Origin: Dryocola boscaweniae
GTDB taxonomy: Bacteria; Pseudomonadota; Gammaproteobacteria; Enterobacterales; Enterobacteriaceae
DNA length: 64,000 bases
Direction: 5' to 3'
NCBI RefSeq assembly: GCF_025215095.1
Contig: NZ_JALHAP010000076.1
Coordinates: forward strand, 62,001-126,000
Positions within the stretch are counted from its first letter, which is position 1; each line of letters opens with the position of its first letter. The notes beneath the pieces were generated by a model. The model was not told where the DNA came from, did not search any database, and was given only the letters and a program-made list of their open reading frames with translations. The translations under genes were made by a program, and so were the position numbers. Below, in pieces: positions 21,219-29,455 of this stretch.

Positions 21219-21386
21219 TCAGATGTCTAAAGCGGTCCTGCCTGTTATGTTGCTGTTAAAATGGTTAGGATAACAGCCGTTTTTGACACCGTCGGGTCCA
21301 GAGGGAAAAGCGCCCACGACCAAGCTAATGATGTTGTTGACGTTGATGGAAAGTGCATCAAGAACGCAATTACGTACTTTAGTCAT
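21219..21386 (-). pseudogene. yjjY: yjjY, reading frame broken by one base
   Basis: From the ATG at 21386 the frame reads MTKVRNCVLDALSINVNNII and then SLVVG, identical to the first 25 residues of E. coli YjjY (46 residues) as I recall it. After that the frame diverges and ends at 21219 as a 55-residue product. The E. coli C-terminal sequence TVSKTAVILTILTAT, ending in TAA at 21245, is fully present in the neighbouring frame, so one base is extra near the TTTTCCC tract. It is divergent from arcA and overlaps the arcA upstream region. Whether YjjY is a real protein anywhere is uncertain. Confidence 0.75.
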
Positions 21387-21494
21387 GTTTAGCCCGACAT
21401 GTTAATTTTTACCTTTTAGGTATGACATGTACCAGGCAGGTCAGGGACTTTTGTACTTCCTGTTTCGATTTAGTTGGCAATTTAGGTAGCAAAC

Positions 21495-22211
21495 ATGCAG
21501 ACCCCGCACATTCTTATCGTCGAAGACGAGTTAGTAACACGCAACACGTTAAAAAGCATTTTCGAAGCTGAAGGCTACGATGTCTTTGAAGCGACTGATG
21601 GCGCAGAGATGCATCAAATCCTTTCAGATAATGATATCAACCTGGTCATTATGGACATCAACCTGCCGGGCAAAAATGGCCTGCTGCTGGCGCGCGAACT
21701 GCGCGAGCAAGCCAACGTGGCGCTGATGTTCCTGACCGGTCGCGATAACGAAGTAGACAAAATCCTCGGTCTTGAAATCGGCGCAGATGATTACATCACT
21801 AAGCCATTCAACCCGCGTGAGCTGACTATTCGTGCTCGTAATCTGCTATCCCGTACGATGAACCTGGGTGCGATCAGCGAAGAACGCCGTTCTGTTGAAA
21901 GCTACAAGTTCAACGGATGGGAGCTGGATATCAACAGTCGCTCTCTGGTTAGTCCAAACGGCGAACAGTATAAGCTGCCGCGCAGTGAATTCCGCGCCAT
22001 GCTGCACTTCTGCGAAAACCCAGGCAAAATTCAGTCACGCGCCGAGCTGCTGAAGAAAATGACCGGGCGCGAACTTAAGCCGCACGATCGTACTGTCGAC
22101 GTTACTATCCGCCGTATTCGTAAACATTTCGAATCCACGCCGGACACCCCTGAAATCATCGCCACTATTCACGGCGAAGGTTATCGTTTCTGCGGCGACC
22201 TGCAGGAATAA
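21495..22211 (+). CDS. arcA: response regulator ArcA
   Basis: ArcA is the OmpR-family regulator phosphorylated by ArcB under low oxygen; it represses respiratory genes. The 238-residue protein has the receiver domain at 1-120 with phospho-acceptor D54 (VIMDINLPG) and acidic residues D11/E12, and a C-terminal winged helix ending in [13 protein letters not shown]. It sits beside yjtD, as in E. coli. On the other side creDCB is absent and creA follows directly. Confidence 0.99.
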   Translation: MQTPHILIVEDELVTRNTLKSIFEAEGYDVFEATDGAEMHQILSDNDINLVIMDINLPGKNGLLLARELREQANVALMFLTGRDNEVDKILGLEIGADDYITKPFNPRELTIRARNLLSRTMNLGAISEERRSVESYKFNGWELDINSRSLVSPNGEQYKLPRSEFRAMLHFCENPGKIQSRAELLKKMTGRELKPHDRTVDVTIRRIRKHFESTPDTPEIIATIHGEGYRFCGDLQE

Positions 22212-22239
22212 TTCAGGCTAACCGGCAGTCAGTATTGCG

Positions 22240-22268
22240 AAAGGGCGGATAATCCGCCCTTTTCTTTT
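22240..22268. terminator. bidirectional terminator between arcA and creA
   Basis: AAGGGCGGAT and ATCCGCCCTT flank a minimal loop, with TTTCTTTT on the plus side and AAAGGG giving pyrimidines on the minus side. It serves the two convergent genes. Confidence 0.88.
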
Positions 22269-22272
22269 GTTG

Positions 22273-22743
22273 TTAATTCCACGGCATAATCGGCACGGCG
22301 CTCAGCGCGTTCTTCGGCGAACCCTCGACTACTTTGTCAGAATAAGCCAGATACGCCAGGGTATTGCGCTTCGCATCATAAAAACGCACTACCTGGAGCT
22401 TTTTAAATACCAGAGAAGTGCGCTTCTGGAATACCACTTCGCCCTGCGCCTTACCGGTTTTAATTTTCTCGCTAAGCTCTACCGGCCCAACCTGCTGGCA
22501 GGAAATGGCCGCATCAGCCGTGTCTTCAGCAAGTCCTAAACCGCCCTTGATACCGCCGGTTTTAGCCCGGCTAATGTAACAGGTCACATTCTTCACATCC
22601 GGGTCGTCAAAAGCTTCAACAACAATTTTATGATCCGGTCCAAAAACCTTGAACACCGTGTCCACTGAACCGATTTGTTCGGCAAAAACGTTCTGAGACA
22701 ACATCAACAATGCGCCCGCTGCGGCTAAAACTTTATATTTCAT
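22273..22743 (-). CDS. creA: CreA family secreted protein
   Basis: CreA is a small periplasmic protein of unknown function. The 156 residues include a signal peptide (1-21, ending NVFA) and the conserved core [20 protein letters not shown], with two cysteines (NVTCYIS and ISCQQVG). In E. coli creA is the first gene of creABCD; here creB, creC and creD do not follow and arcA is the next gene. It is divergent from rob. Confidence 0.94.
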   Translation of the reverse strand: MKYKVLAAAGALLMLSQNVFAEQIGSVDTVFKVFGPDHKIVVEAFDDPDVKNVTCYISRAKTGGIKGGLGLAEDTADAAISCQQVGPVELSEKIKTGKAQGEVVFQKRTSLVFKKLQVVRFYDAKRNTLAYLAYSDKVVEGSPKNALSAVPIMPWN

Positions 22744-22950
22744 ATTGTTACCATTAATGAAGATTACCCCGGTTGACTATTCATCCTTTGAGGAAAAAGT
22801 CGTTTAATATCACGTTATTAATCAAATCATCCGAAGGACAAGCTGATTTTGGCACAACTTGCTAAAAAAAACTCTGAACGACCAAAGAACAAAAAATGCT
22901 ATTATCCGGCCATAATTTCGGCACCCGCTCTGTCAGGATGAGGATATTTT

Positions 22951-23820
22951 ATGGATCAGGCTGCGATCATTCGCGATCTGCTTACCTGGCTGGAAAGCCA
23001 TCTGGATCAACCCCTTGCGCTGGATAATGTGGCGGCAAAGGCAGGCTATTCCAAGTGGCATCTACAAAGGATGTTCAAAGACGTTACGGGGCATGCGATT
23101 GGCGCCTATATCCGTGCGCGTCGCTTATCAAAATCCGCCGTGGCGTTGCGCCTCACCGCTCGTCCTATTCTTGATATTGCCCTTCAGTATCGTTTCGACT
23201 CGCAACAGACGTTTACCCGCGCCTTTAAAAAACAGTTCGCCCAGACGCCGGCATTATATCGCCGTTCACCGGACTGGAGCGCTTTTGGTATGTGTCCGCC
23301 TCTGCGTTTAGGCGAGTTTAACCTTCCGCAGGCTCATTTTGTTACTCTGCCGGAAACGCACCTGGTTGGCGTCACACAGAGTTATAGCTGCACGCTTGAG
23401 CAAATTTCAGATTTCCGTAACGAAATGCGCATTCAGTTCTGGACGCAATTCCTCGGCAATGCCCCTACGCTCCCGCGCGTGTTGTATGGTTTGCACGAAC
23501 CGCGCCCCAGCATTGAGAAGGACGACGAGCAGGAAGTATTTTACACCACAGCGCTGTCGCCGGAAATGGCCAACGGCTTCCTGCCGGATTCTCATCCGGT
23601 CATGCTGGAAGGGGGTGATTACGTTCAGTTTAACTATGAAGGGCCGGGCACCGGGCTTCAGGAGTTCATTCTGACAGTCTACGGCACCTGTATGCCGTCA
23701 CTGAACCTGACCCGTCGCAAAGGCCACGATATCGAGCGCTTCTTCCCGCAGGAAGAAGCTCGAGTTGAAGATAGACCGCTGCAAATCCGTTGCGAATATT
23801 TAATCCCGGTACGTCGTTAA
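22951..23820 (+). CDS. rob: right origin-binding protein Rob (AraC/XylS family)
   Basis: Rob activates mar/sox/rob regulon genes and binds oriC. The 289-residue protein has the N-terminal two-HTH AraC domain (about residues 8-106, GYSKWHLQRMFK and YRFDSQQTFTRAFKK) and a C-terminal GyrI-like ligand domain. It is divergent from creA, and its last bases overlap the convergent gpmB stop by 4 bp. Confidence 0.97.
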   Translation: MDQAAIIRDLLTWLESHLDQPLALDNVAAKAGYSKWHLQRMFKDVTGHAIGAYIRARRLSKSAVALRLTARPILDIALQYRFDSQQTFTRAFKKQFAQTPALYRRSPDWSAFGMCPPLRLGEFNLPQAHFVTLPETHLVGVTQSYSCTLEQISDFRNEMRIQFWTQFLGNAPTLPRVLYGLHEPRPSIEKDDEQEVFYTTALSPEMANGFLPDSHPVMLEGGDYVQFNYEGPGTGLQEFILTVYGTCMPSLNLTRRKGHDIERFFPQEEARVEDRPLQIRCEYLIPVRR

Positions 23821-24464
23821 CGCTGCAGTTCGTCTAACGCAGGGGCGTCTAAATGCGAGATGTCCCCTGCCGTTTCAACCACCCAGCCTGGCGCAAGCCA
23901 CGGGCTTTCCTGATGGTCGACACGCGAGATAGAACAGTTTCGCAAACGCAAACGGCGCTCTGCCCAGGCCGGTAAGCCCAGAATTGTACTCACCAGACAG
24001 CCCAGCGCCATACCGTGGCTTACCAGCAATGGACGGCTGCCGGCAGGGAGGTCGCGACAGGCATTGAGCGCTGCGTGCATACGGTTGCTCATTTCCAGCA
24101 TCGATTCCCCTTCAGGAATGCGGCCATCCGGCGTGCCGTTTACCAGCAGACGACGCCAGCCCTCTTCTTCTTCGCTTAGCGTGTCCAGATGTCGGCGTTC
24201 GAGCACGCCCATATCCAGTTCACGCAGACGTGCGTCAAGCGTTACATCGCACCCACAAGCCTGCGCGATAATCTCTGCCGTACGACGCGTACGCCCTAAA
24301 TCACTGGCGATAACATGAGTAATACCAAGGGCTTTCACACGTTCAGCCACTTGCCAGGCCTGACGTTCCCCTTTTTCAGTCAGCGCGCTGTCTGACTGGC
24401 CCTGAATGCGGCGCTCCGCATTCCACTGCGTTTCACCATGGCGAACAAGGTATACCTGTAACAT
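23817..24464 (-). CDS. gpmB: histidine phosphatase family protein GpmB (YtjC)
   Basis: This 215-residue member of the phosphoglycerate mutase-like superfamily has the catalytic motif RHGET at residues 8-12 and a second catalytic histidine in VSHGMALG near residue 150. It is named probable phosphoglycerate mutase, but family members of this type are often phosphatases, so the mutase role is uncertain. It is convergent with rob (4-bp overlap) and divergent from yjjX. Confidence 0.93.
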   Translation of the reverse strand: MLQVYLVRHGETQWNAERRIQGQSDSALTEKGERQAWQVAERVKALGITHVIASDLGRTRRTAEIIAQACGCDVTLDARLRELDMGVLERRHLDTLSEEEEGWRRLLVNGTPDGRIPEGESMLEMSNRMHAALNACRDLPAGSRPLLVSHGMALGCLVSTILGLPAWAERRLRLRNCSISRVDHQESPWLAPGWVVETAGDISHLDAPALDELQR

Positions 24465-24517
24465 GCTTTTTATCCGTTATACTGCTGCAACAAAAAATCT
24501 TTAGAGTTTCAGTGATT

Positions 24518-25033
24518 ATGTACCATGTTGTCTGCGCCACAACCAATCCGTCCAAAATTAATGCTATTTTGCAGGCATTTCACGATATCTATGGTGAAGG
24601 ATCCTGCCATATAGAGTCTGTTGTCGTCGAGAGCGGCGTGCCGGAACAGCCATTTGGAAACATTGAAACGCGAACTGGCGCACGAAGCCGCGTCATAAAT
24701 GCCCGGCAGGTTCGCCCGAAAGCGGATTTTTGGGTCGCGATTGAAGCCGGGATAGACGAAGGCAGCACGTTCAGTTGGGTGGTTATTGAAAATCAGGCGC
24801 AACGCGGTGAAGCGCGTTCAGCAACGCTGCCGTTACCGGAAGTTATTCTGCAGAAAGTAAAAGCGGGTGAAGCGCTTGGCCCGGTTATGTCGGAATACAC
24901 TGGCATCGATAAGATTGGCCGCAAGGAAGGCGCGATTGGGGTGTTTACCGCCGGGAAGCTCACGCGTAGCAGCGTTTATCACCAGGCGGTAGTATTAGCT
25001 TTGAGCCCGTTCCACAACGAGATTTACCGCTAG
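24518..25033 (+). CDS. yjjX: inosine/xanthosine triphosphatase YjjX
   Basis: YjjX is a house-cleaning NTPase that hydrolyses ITP and XTP. The ATG at 24518 gives 171 residues ([17 protein letters not shown]), the family length; a GTG six bases upstream is in frame but adds only two residues. The [17 protein letters not shown] and [19 protein letters not shown] segments are family signatures. Its stop overlaps the convergent trpR stop by 4 bp. Confidence 0.95.
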   Translation: MYHVVCATTNPSKINAILQAFHDIYGEGSCHIESVVVESGVPEQPFGNIETRTGARSRVINARQVRPKADFWVAIEAGIDEGSTFSWVVIENQAQRGEARSATLPLPEVILQKVKAGEALGPVMSEYTGIDKIGRKEGAIGVFTAGKLTRSSVYHQAVVLALSPFHNEIYR

Positions 25034-25359
25034 TCGCCTTTGCGTAATAGCTCCTGCTCCAGCCAAAGACAAAGTTCCGGCGGCGCGGATTTCAGGCTAT
25101 TCGAACCACGGGTAATAGTAGCAATACCGGCGCCAAGCTCATTTTTAAGCTCGCGCTGGCTCATTTCACCTTTCAGTAACTCTTCGATAATTCTTACGCG
25201 AGTCCCCAAAGCGGCGCGCTCATCGGGCGTGAGTAATAGCGCTAACAGCGGCAGGTGAAGCTGCTTATCAAAAGATTTTTGCAGCAAATCCACAAAGCGA
25301 AGCCACTCCTGATTACTTTGCTCGGCCTGCTCCGCCGAGTATTGAGAGAGCTGAGTCAT
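25030..25359 (-). CDS. trpR: trp operon repressor
   Basis: TrpR with bound tryptophan represses trpEDCBA, aroH and its own gene. The 109-residue all-helical protein carries the [23 protein letters not shown] near residues 67-86. A trp operator lies 12 bp before the start, indicating autorepression. It is the next gene after slt on the chromosome, with slt downstream on the same strand in this orientation being a separate unit, as in E. coli. Confidence 0.98.
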   Translation of the reverse strand: MTQLSQYSAEQAEQSNQEWLRFVDLLQKSFDKQLHLPLLALLLTPDERAALGTRVRIIEELLKGEMSQRELKNELGAGIATITRGSNSLKSAPPELCLWLEQELLRKGD

Positions 25360-25371
25360 GTCAGGCCACCA

Positions 25372-25388
25372 TACTATTTAACTAGTAC
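25372..25388 (-). promoter_or_regulatory. trp operator of trpR
   Basis: On the minus strand GTACTAGTTAAATAGTA matches the E. coli trp operator core GTACTAGTTAACTAGTAC at all but one position over its length. Its position just before trpR fits autorepression. Confidence 0.9.
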
Positions 25389-25414
25389 AGCAGCATAACA
25401 TAAACTCCCTCAAA

Positions 25415-27349
25415 TCAATAACGCCGTTGCCACTCCGCGTCCGTTAACAATGGGTCTGATTTACCCATGAAATGCTTATAGTACGCGTCATAAGCGAGCA
25501 CGTTTTTCACATAGCCGCGCGTTTCGGAGAACGGAATACTTTCCACAAAAGCGACTGCGTCAATGCGCCCTGCGCTGTTGCCAAGCCAGGTTCTGACTCG
25601 TCCGGGCCCTGCGTTATAAGCCGCCGATGAGAAAATACGGTTGTTTCCAAACTGCTGATAAACCGACTCCAGATAGGTCGTACCAATATTGATATTGGTA
25701 TCCGGGTCCAGCAGTTGATTCGGGCTGGAATACCCAGCAATGCCAAATTTACTCACGGTGTGCGCAGCCGTGGCCGGCATCACCTGCATCAGGCCGCTTG
25801 CCCCCACCGGCGAGCGCACTTTCGGATTCCACGCGCTTTCCTGACGGGCAATAGCCATCGCGTAACTTTGCGTAATATCTTTGCCGCTGACATAGCGCGC
25901 GAAAGTATTTTTGTAGGCCAGCGGGAAACGCTCTTCGAGATGATCCCACAATTTACCTGCGATCGTCGCCTGAACGCTCAGATCCCACCAGTTTTGATCG
26001 AATGCATAACGCGCCAGCCCTTCCTGCTCGGGTTTGCTGCGGCTGGTGATCAAATTCGCCCATTCACTGCGAGCGGTGTTATCCATGCCCCAGTACATTA
26101 ACTCGCGCACGCGTGCCATTTCCGGCCCCTGCACCAGCGCCGGGTTTACCGCAGCGGCTTTATCCACGCGCAGAGGATAATCTTCCCCCAAACGCTGTGC
26201 TGCGATCATTGGATAGAAACCACGCTGCTGCGTGAGCGAGCGCAGGATATCTTTCGCTTCATTTTCTCGCCCGCGCTCAAGCAGGAGATCGGCCTGCCAG
26301 TAGCGCCACTCATCTTTTTCTTTCGCTTCCATCGGCAAACGCGCAAGCCAGGTATTCAGCCCCGCGCGATCCCCTGCTCCCAGCGCCATACGCACGCGGC
26401 GTTCAACCAGCGTGGTGGACTGCGAACGCATGATCACATCATCGCGCCAGTTGGCTTGCTCAGAGGTGATATCGTTGCCCATCAGACGCCAGGCAACGGT
26501 TTCTTTCAGCTCCTGAGCCTGATCTTCGTTAAGCTGCTGGGCCTGCACCAGAGAAGGGATCATCAGTCGTGCATTTTCCGCATCCTGGCGCGCAATACGG
26601 GTAAACGCTACCGCCGCCGCCTGGCGAGTGAAGTCTGTCGCCCCAACGGTGCGGGCGAATGTCAGCACCGTATTCGGATCGTTTTGCAGGCTGATAAGCG
26701 CGCTGGCAATGGTCTGGTAATCCGCAGGCATCTGGTTCGCCAGATTCACCACCAGCGAAGTATTACCTTCTTTCATCGCCAGACGAATACGTTCCAGGTA
26801 AGCCAGAGGATCCTGCGTTCCGGATGACCGCCATGCCGAGAACAGACGATCGCAGCTCGAAGGTAAATTCTTACCGCTCAGCCACAGCTCTTTCGCTCCG
26901 CTCCACGCGGCGTCCGCCTGGCCGGTATTCCATTTCGCGTAGTAGTAATTACATTTTGATTCTGTGGTGCCCGGCGCCTCCGGACTAAAGGCCAGCAATC
27001 CGCGCCAGTCTTCACGACGCGCCAGCTCATTTACAAAACGGGATTTCAGCAATCGCGCCGGAGGCAACGTTGGGTTCGCCTGGATAAACTGGCTGACGGC
27101 CACCGTCGGCTCATTCATTAAATCATCGGTGAGCAGGCGATATTGCAGATAAGGATAGAGCGGATAATCCTGCAAACCGGGCAGCATCTGCTGCACCACA
27201 TCCATTTGCTTGTTATCCCATGCCTGTTTGATTTGTGCATATCGGTTGCGTTGTTCGTCGAGCGAATCAGCCCGAGCCACACCGGCGAGCGTTGCCAGGC
27301 AAACGCCTGCAGCCAACATACGCCATACAACTTGTCTGGATTTCCCCAC
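25415..27349 (-). CDS. slt: soluble lytic murein transglycosylase Slt70
   Basis: Slt70 cleaves peptidoglycan glycan strands in the periplasm, forming 1,6-anhydromuropeptides. The 644-residue protein has a signal peptide (1-27), a long alpha-superhelical U and L domain region, and a C-terminal lysozyme-like domain. The catalytic glutamate is in AIARQESAWNPKVRSPVGAS, followed by GLMQVMPATA. The length is one residue less than in E. coli. The start follows a GGAG-like site. Confidence 0.97.
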   Translation of the reverse strand: MGKSRQVVWRMLAAGVCLATLAGVARADSLDEQRNRYAQIKQAWDNKQMDVVQQMLPGLQDYPLYPYLQYRLLTDDLMNEPTVAVSQFIQANPTLPPARLLKSRFVNELARREDWRGLLAFSPEAPGTTESKCNYYYAKWNTGQADAAWSGAKELWLSGKNLPSSCDRLFSAWRSSGTQDPLAYLERIRLAMKEGNTSLVVNLANQMPADYQTIASALISLQNDPNTVLTFARTVGATDFTRQAAAVAFTRIARQDAENARLMIPSLVQAQQLNEDQAQELKETVAWRLMGNDITSEQANWRDDVIMRSQSTTLVERRVRMALGAGDRAGLNTWLARLPMEAKEKDEWRYWQADLLLERGRENEAKDILRSLTQQRGFYPMIAAQRLGEDYPLRVDKAAAVNPALVQGPEMARVRELMYWGMDNTARSEWANLITSRSKPEQEGLARYAFDQNWWDLSVQATIAGKLWDHLEERFPLAYKNTFARYVSGKDITQSYAMAIARQESAWNPKVRSPVGASGLMQVMPATAAHTVSKFGIAGYSSPNQLLDPDTNINIGTTYLESVYQQFGNNRIFSSAAYNAGPGRVRTWLGNSAGRIDAVAFVESIPFSETRGYVKNVLAYDAYYKHFMGKSDPLLTDAEWQRRY

Positions 27350-27371
27350 AAGTTCTCCTCACATGTATCAA

Positions 27372-27388
27372 GGCGGCATCATGCCGCC
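27372..27388. repeat. 17-bp palindrome, copy 1
   Basis: GGCGGCATCATGCCGCC has perfect 8-bp arms around one base. It is followed by ACG in both copies, so the two form a 20-bp direct repeat, 163 bp apart (second copy 27535-27551). Confidence 0.85.
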
Positions 27389-27452
27389 ACGCAGATTAAT
27401 GACAAACCTCATGGCTTGCGAAGTTCTGAAAGATGTCACCCGAAAAATTAAC

Positions 27453-27533
27453 GGAAAAATCAATTTATTGATTTTCGGCTGATGACCACAAAAAAGGAAA
27501 AACCACGTTTTTTCTTTTTTGTCAGCAATCTCA
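27453..27533. repeat. 81-bp two-hairpin element, copy 1
   Basis: Hairpin A is AAAATCAAT/ATTGATTTT, followed by CGGCTG. Hairpin B pairs ACAAAAAAGGAAAAAC with GTTTTTTCTTTTTTGT around a CAC loop. The element ends in AATCTCA. A second copy of the same length and orientation lies at 47489-47569. It does not correspond to any REP or ERIC sequence I know. Confidence 0.7.
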
Positions 27534-27534
27534 G

Positions 27535-27551
27535 GGCGGCATCATGCCGCC
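27535..27551. repeat. 17-bp palindrome, copy 2
   Basis: Identical to the palindrome at 27372-27388 and directly adjacent to the end of the two-hairpin element. Confidence 0.85.
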
Positions 27552-27742
27552 ACGTCATCTTCATGCTAACCAGGGGGCGCTCGTTGCGCCACGCCCGATG
27601 AAGATATTTTGCCAATAAACGCTTTAAGCGGGTTTTGGGTAACACAACCCGCGTGCCCTGCTGGGATTAACTGCTGAAAACGGCTACACTTCGCCACTGA
27701 TACGCTACTCCTTAAATCACGAAAAAGAGGCGAAGTCGCACT

Positions 27743-29410
27743 GTGGCTCAATTCGTTTATACCATGCATCGTGTCGGCAAAGTTGTTCCGCCGAAACGTC
27801 ATATTCTCAAAAATATCTCGCTCAGTTTCTTCCCTGGCGCCAAGATCGGCGTGCTGGGTCTGAACGGTGCCGGTAAATCCACTCTGCTGCGCATTATGGC
27901 CGGCATTGATACCGAGATTGAAGGCGAAGCCCGTCCGCAACCTGGTCTGAAAATTGGTTACCTGCCTCAGGAACCGCAGCTCAATCTTGAGCACACGGTT
28001 CGTGAGTCCGTTGAAGAAGCTGTTTCCGAAGTGGTTAACGCGCTGAAAGGTCTGGATGAAGTGTACGCGCTGTACGCCGAACCGGATGCTGACTTTGATA
28101 AGCTCGCAGCCCAGCAAGGCAAGTTCGAAGAAATCATTCAGGCGCATGACGGCCATAACCTGAACGTACAGCTTGAGCGTGCAGCCGACGCGCTGCGTCT
28201 GCCGGACTGGGATGCGAAAATCGCGAACCTGTCCGGTGGTGAACGCCGCCGCGTAGCGCTGTGCCGCCTGCTGCTTGAAAAACCAGACATGCTGCTGCTC
28301 GACGAACCAACCAACCACCTGGATGCGGAATCCGTGGCCTGGCTTGAGCGCTTCCTGCACGACTTCGAAGGCACCGTTGTGGCGATTACCCACGACCGTT
28401 ACTTCCTCGACAACGTAGCGGGCTGGATCCTGGAGCTTGACCGCGGCGAAGGTATTCCGTGGGAAGGCAACTACTCTTCCTGGCTTGAGCAAAAAGACCA
28501 GCGCCTGGCGCAGGAAGCCTCCCAGGAAGCGGCGCGCCGTAAATCTATTGAGAAAGAACTGGAGTGGGTCCGTCAGGGCGCGAAAGGCCGTCAGTCTAAA
28601 GGCAAAGCTCGTCTGGCTCGCTTTGAAGAACTCAACAGCACCGAATACCAGAAACGTAACGAAACCAACGAACTGTTTATTCCACCGGGCGCACGTCTGG
28701 GCGATAAAGTCGTTGAGGTTACCAATCTGCGCAAATCCTACGGCGACCGCCTGCTGATTGACGATCTGTCCTTCTCCGTACCGAAAGGCGCGATTGTCGG
28801 CATCATCGGTCCGAACGGCGCGGGTAAATCCACTCTGTTCCGCATGATGTCCGGTCAGGAACAGCCTGACAGCGGCACTATTGAGCTGGGCGAAACCGTG
28901 AAACTGGCTTCCGTCGATCAGTTCCGCGACGCGATGGACAACAGCAAAACCGTGTGGGAAGAAGTCTCCGGCGGCCAGGATATCATGCGTATCGGCAACA
29001 CCGAGATGCCAAGCCGCGCCTATGTGGGCCGCTTTAACTTCAAAGGCGTTGACCAGGGCAAGCGCGTTGGCGAACTGTCCGGCGGTGAACGCGGTCGTCT
29101 GCACCTGGCGAAGCTGCTGCAGGTTGGCGGCAACATGCTGCTGCTCGATGAACCAACCAACGACCTGGATATCGAAACCCTGCGCGCATTAGAAAACGCC
29201 CTGCTGGAGTTCCCGGGCTGTGCAATGGTTATCTCGCACGACCGCTGGTTCCTTGACCGTATCGCCACCCACATTCTGGATTACCAGGATGAAGGAAAAG
29301 TTGAATTCTTCGAAGGCAACTTCACCGAATACGAAGAGTACAAAAAACGCACTCTGGGTGCGGATGCGCTGGAACCTAAGCGTATTAAGTACAAACGTAT
29401 TACTAAGTAA
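27743..29410 (+). CDS. ettA: energy-dependent translational throttle protein EttA (ABC-F)
   Basis: EttA binds the ribosomal E site and gates entry into elongation according to the ATP/ADP ratio. The 555-residue protein has two ABC domains without membrane segments: Walker A GLNGAGKST near residue 38 and GPNGAGKST near residue 355, with signatures LSGGERRR and LSGGERGR. The P-site interaction linker with many charged residues lies between them (about 240-310). The start is GTG at 27743, behind AAGAGG; a leader inverted repeat could mask this site. It is divergent from slt. Confidence 0.97.
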   Translation: MAQFVYTMHRVGKVVPPKRHILKNISLSFFPGAKIGVLGLNGAGKSTLLRIMAGIDTEIEGEARPQPGLKIGYLPQEPQLNLEHTVRESVEEAVSEVVNALKGLDEVYALYAEPDADFDKLAAQQGKFEEIIQAHDGHNLNVQLERAADALRLPDWDAKIANLSGGERRRVALCRLLLEKPDMLLLDEPTNHLDAESVAWLERFLHDFEGTVVAITHDRYFLDNVAGWILELDRGEGIPWEGNYSSWLEQKDQRLAQEASQEAARRKSIEKELEWVRQGAKGRQSKGKARLARFEELNSTEYQKRNETNELFIPPGARLGDKVVEVTNLRKSYGDRLLIDDLSFSVPKGAIVGIIGPNGAGKSTLFRMMSGQEQPDSGTIELGETVKLASVDQFRDAMDNSKTVWEEVSGGQDIMRIGNTEMPSRAYVGRFNFKGVDQGKRVGELSGGERGRLHLAKLLQVGGNMLLLDEPTNDLDIETLRALENALLEFPGCAMVISHDRWFLDRIATHILDYQDEGKVEFFEGNFTEYEEYKKRTLGADALEPKRIKYKRITK

Positions 29411-29412
29411 CG

Positions 29413-29446
29413 AAAACGGGGCGCACAAGGCGCCCCATTTTTTTAA
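29413..29446 (+). terminator. ettA terminator
   Basis: GGGGCGC and GCGCCCC arms with an ACAAG loop, followed by ATTTTTTT. Located directly after the ettA stop and before convergent nadR. Confidence 0.88.
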
Positions 29447-29455
29447 GCAAACAGG

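Larger units (their letters stand above)
27350..27742. other. slt-ettA intergenic region rich in inverted repeats
   Basis: This 393-base divergent gap holds no recognised gene. In order it has: a 17-bp palindrome (27372), copy 1 of the 81-bp two-hairpin element (27453-27533), a second copy of the 17-bp palindrome (27535), ATCTTCAT...ATGAAGAT arms (27557/27598) around a GGCGC/GCGCC hairpin, a GCGGGTT/AACCCGC hairpin (27628-27652) and an ACTTCGCC/GGCGAAGT pair (27688/27729) that overlaps the ettA ribosome binding site region. Confidence 0.7.

Noticed and set aside
27566..29104. 512-codon open frame on the minus strand, antisense to ettA
   Set aside because: It is the mirror of a strongly codon-biased gene, has low-complexity Phe/Gly/Val-rich composition and no recognisable domain. 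ettA on the other strand is certain.
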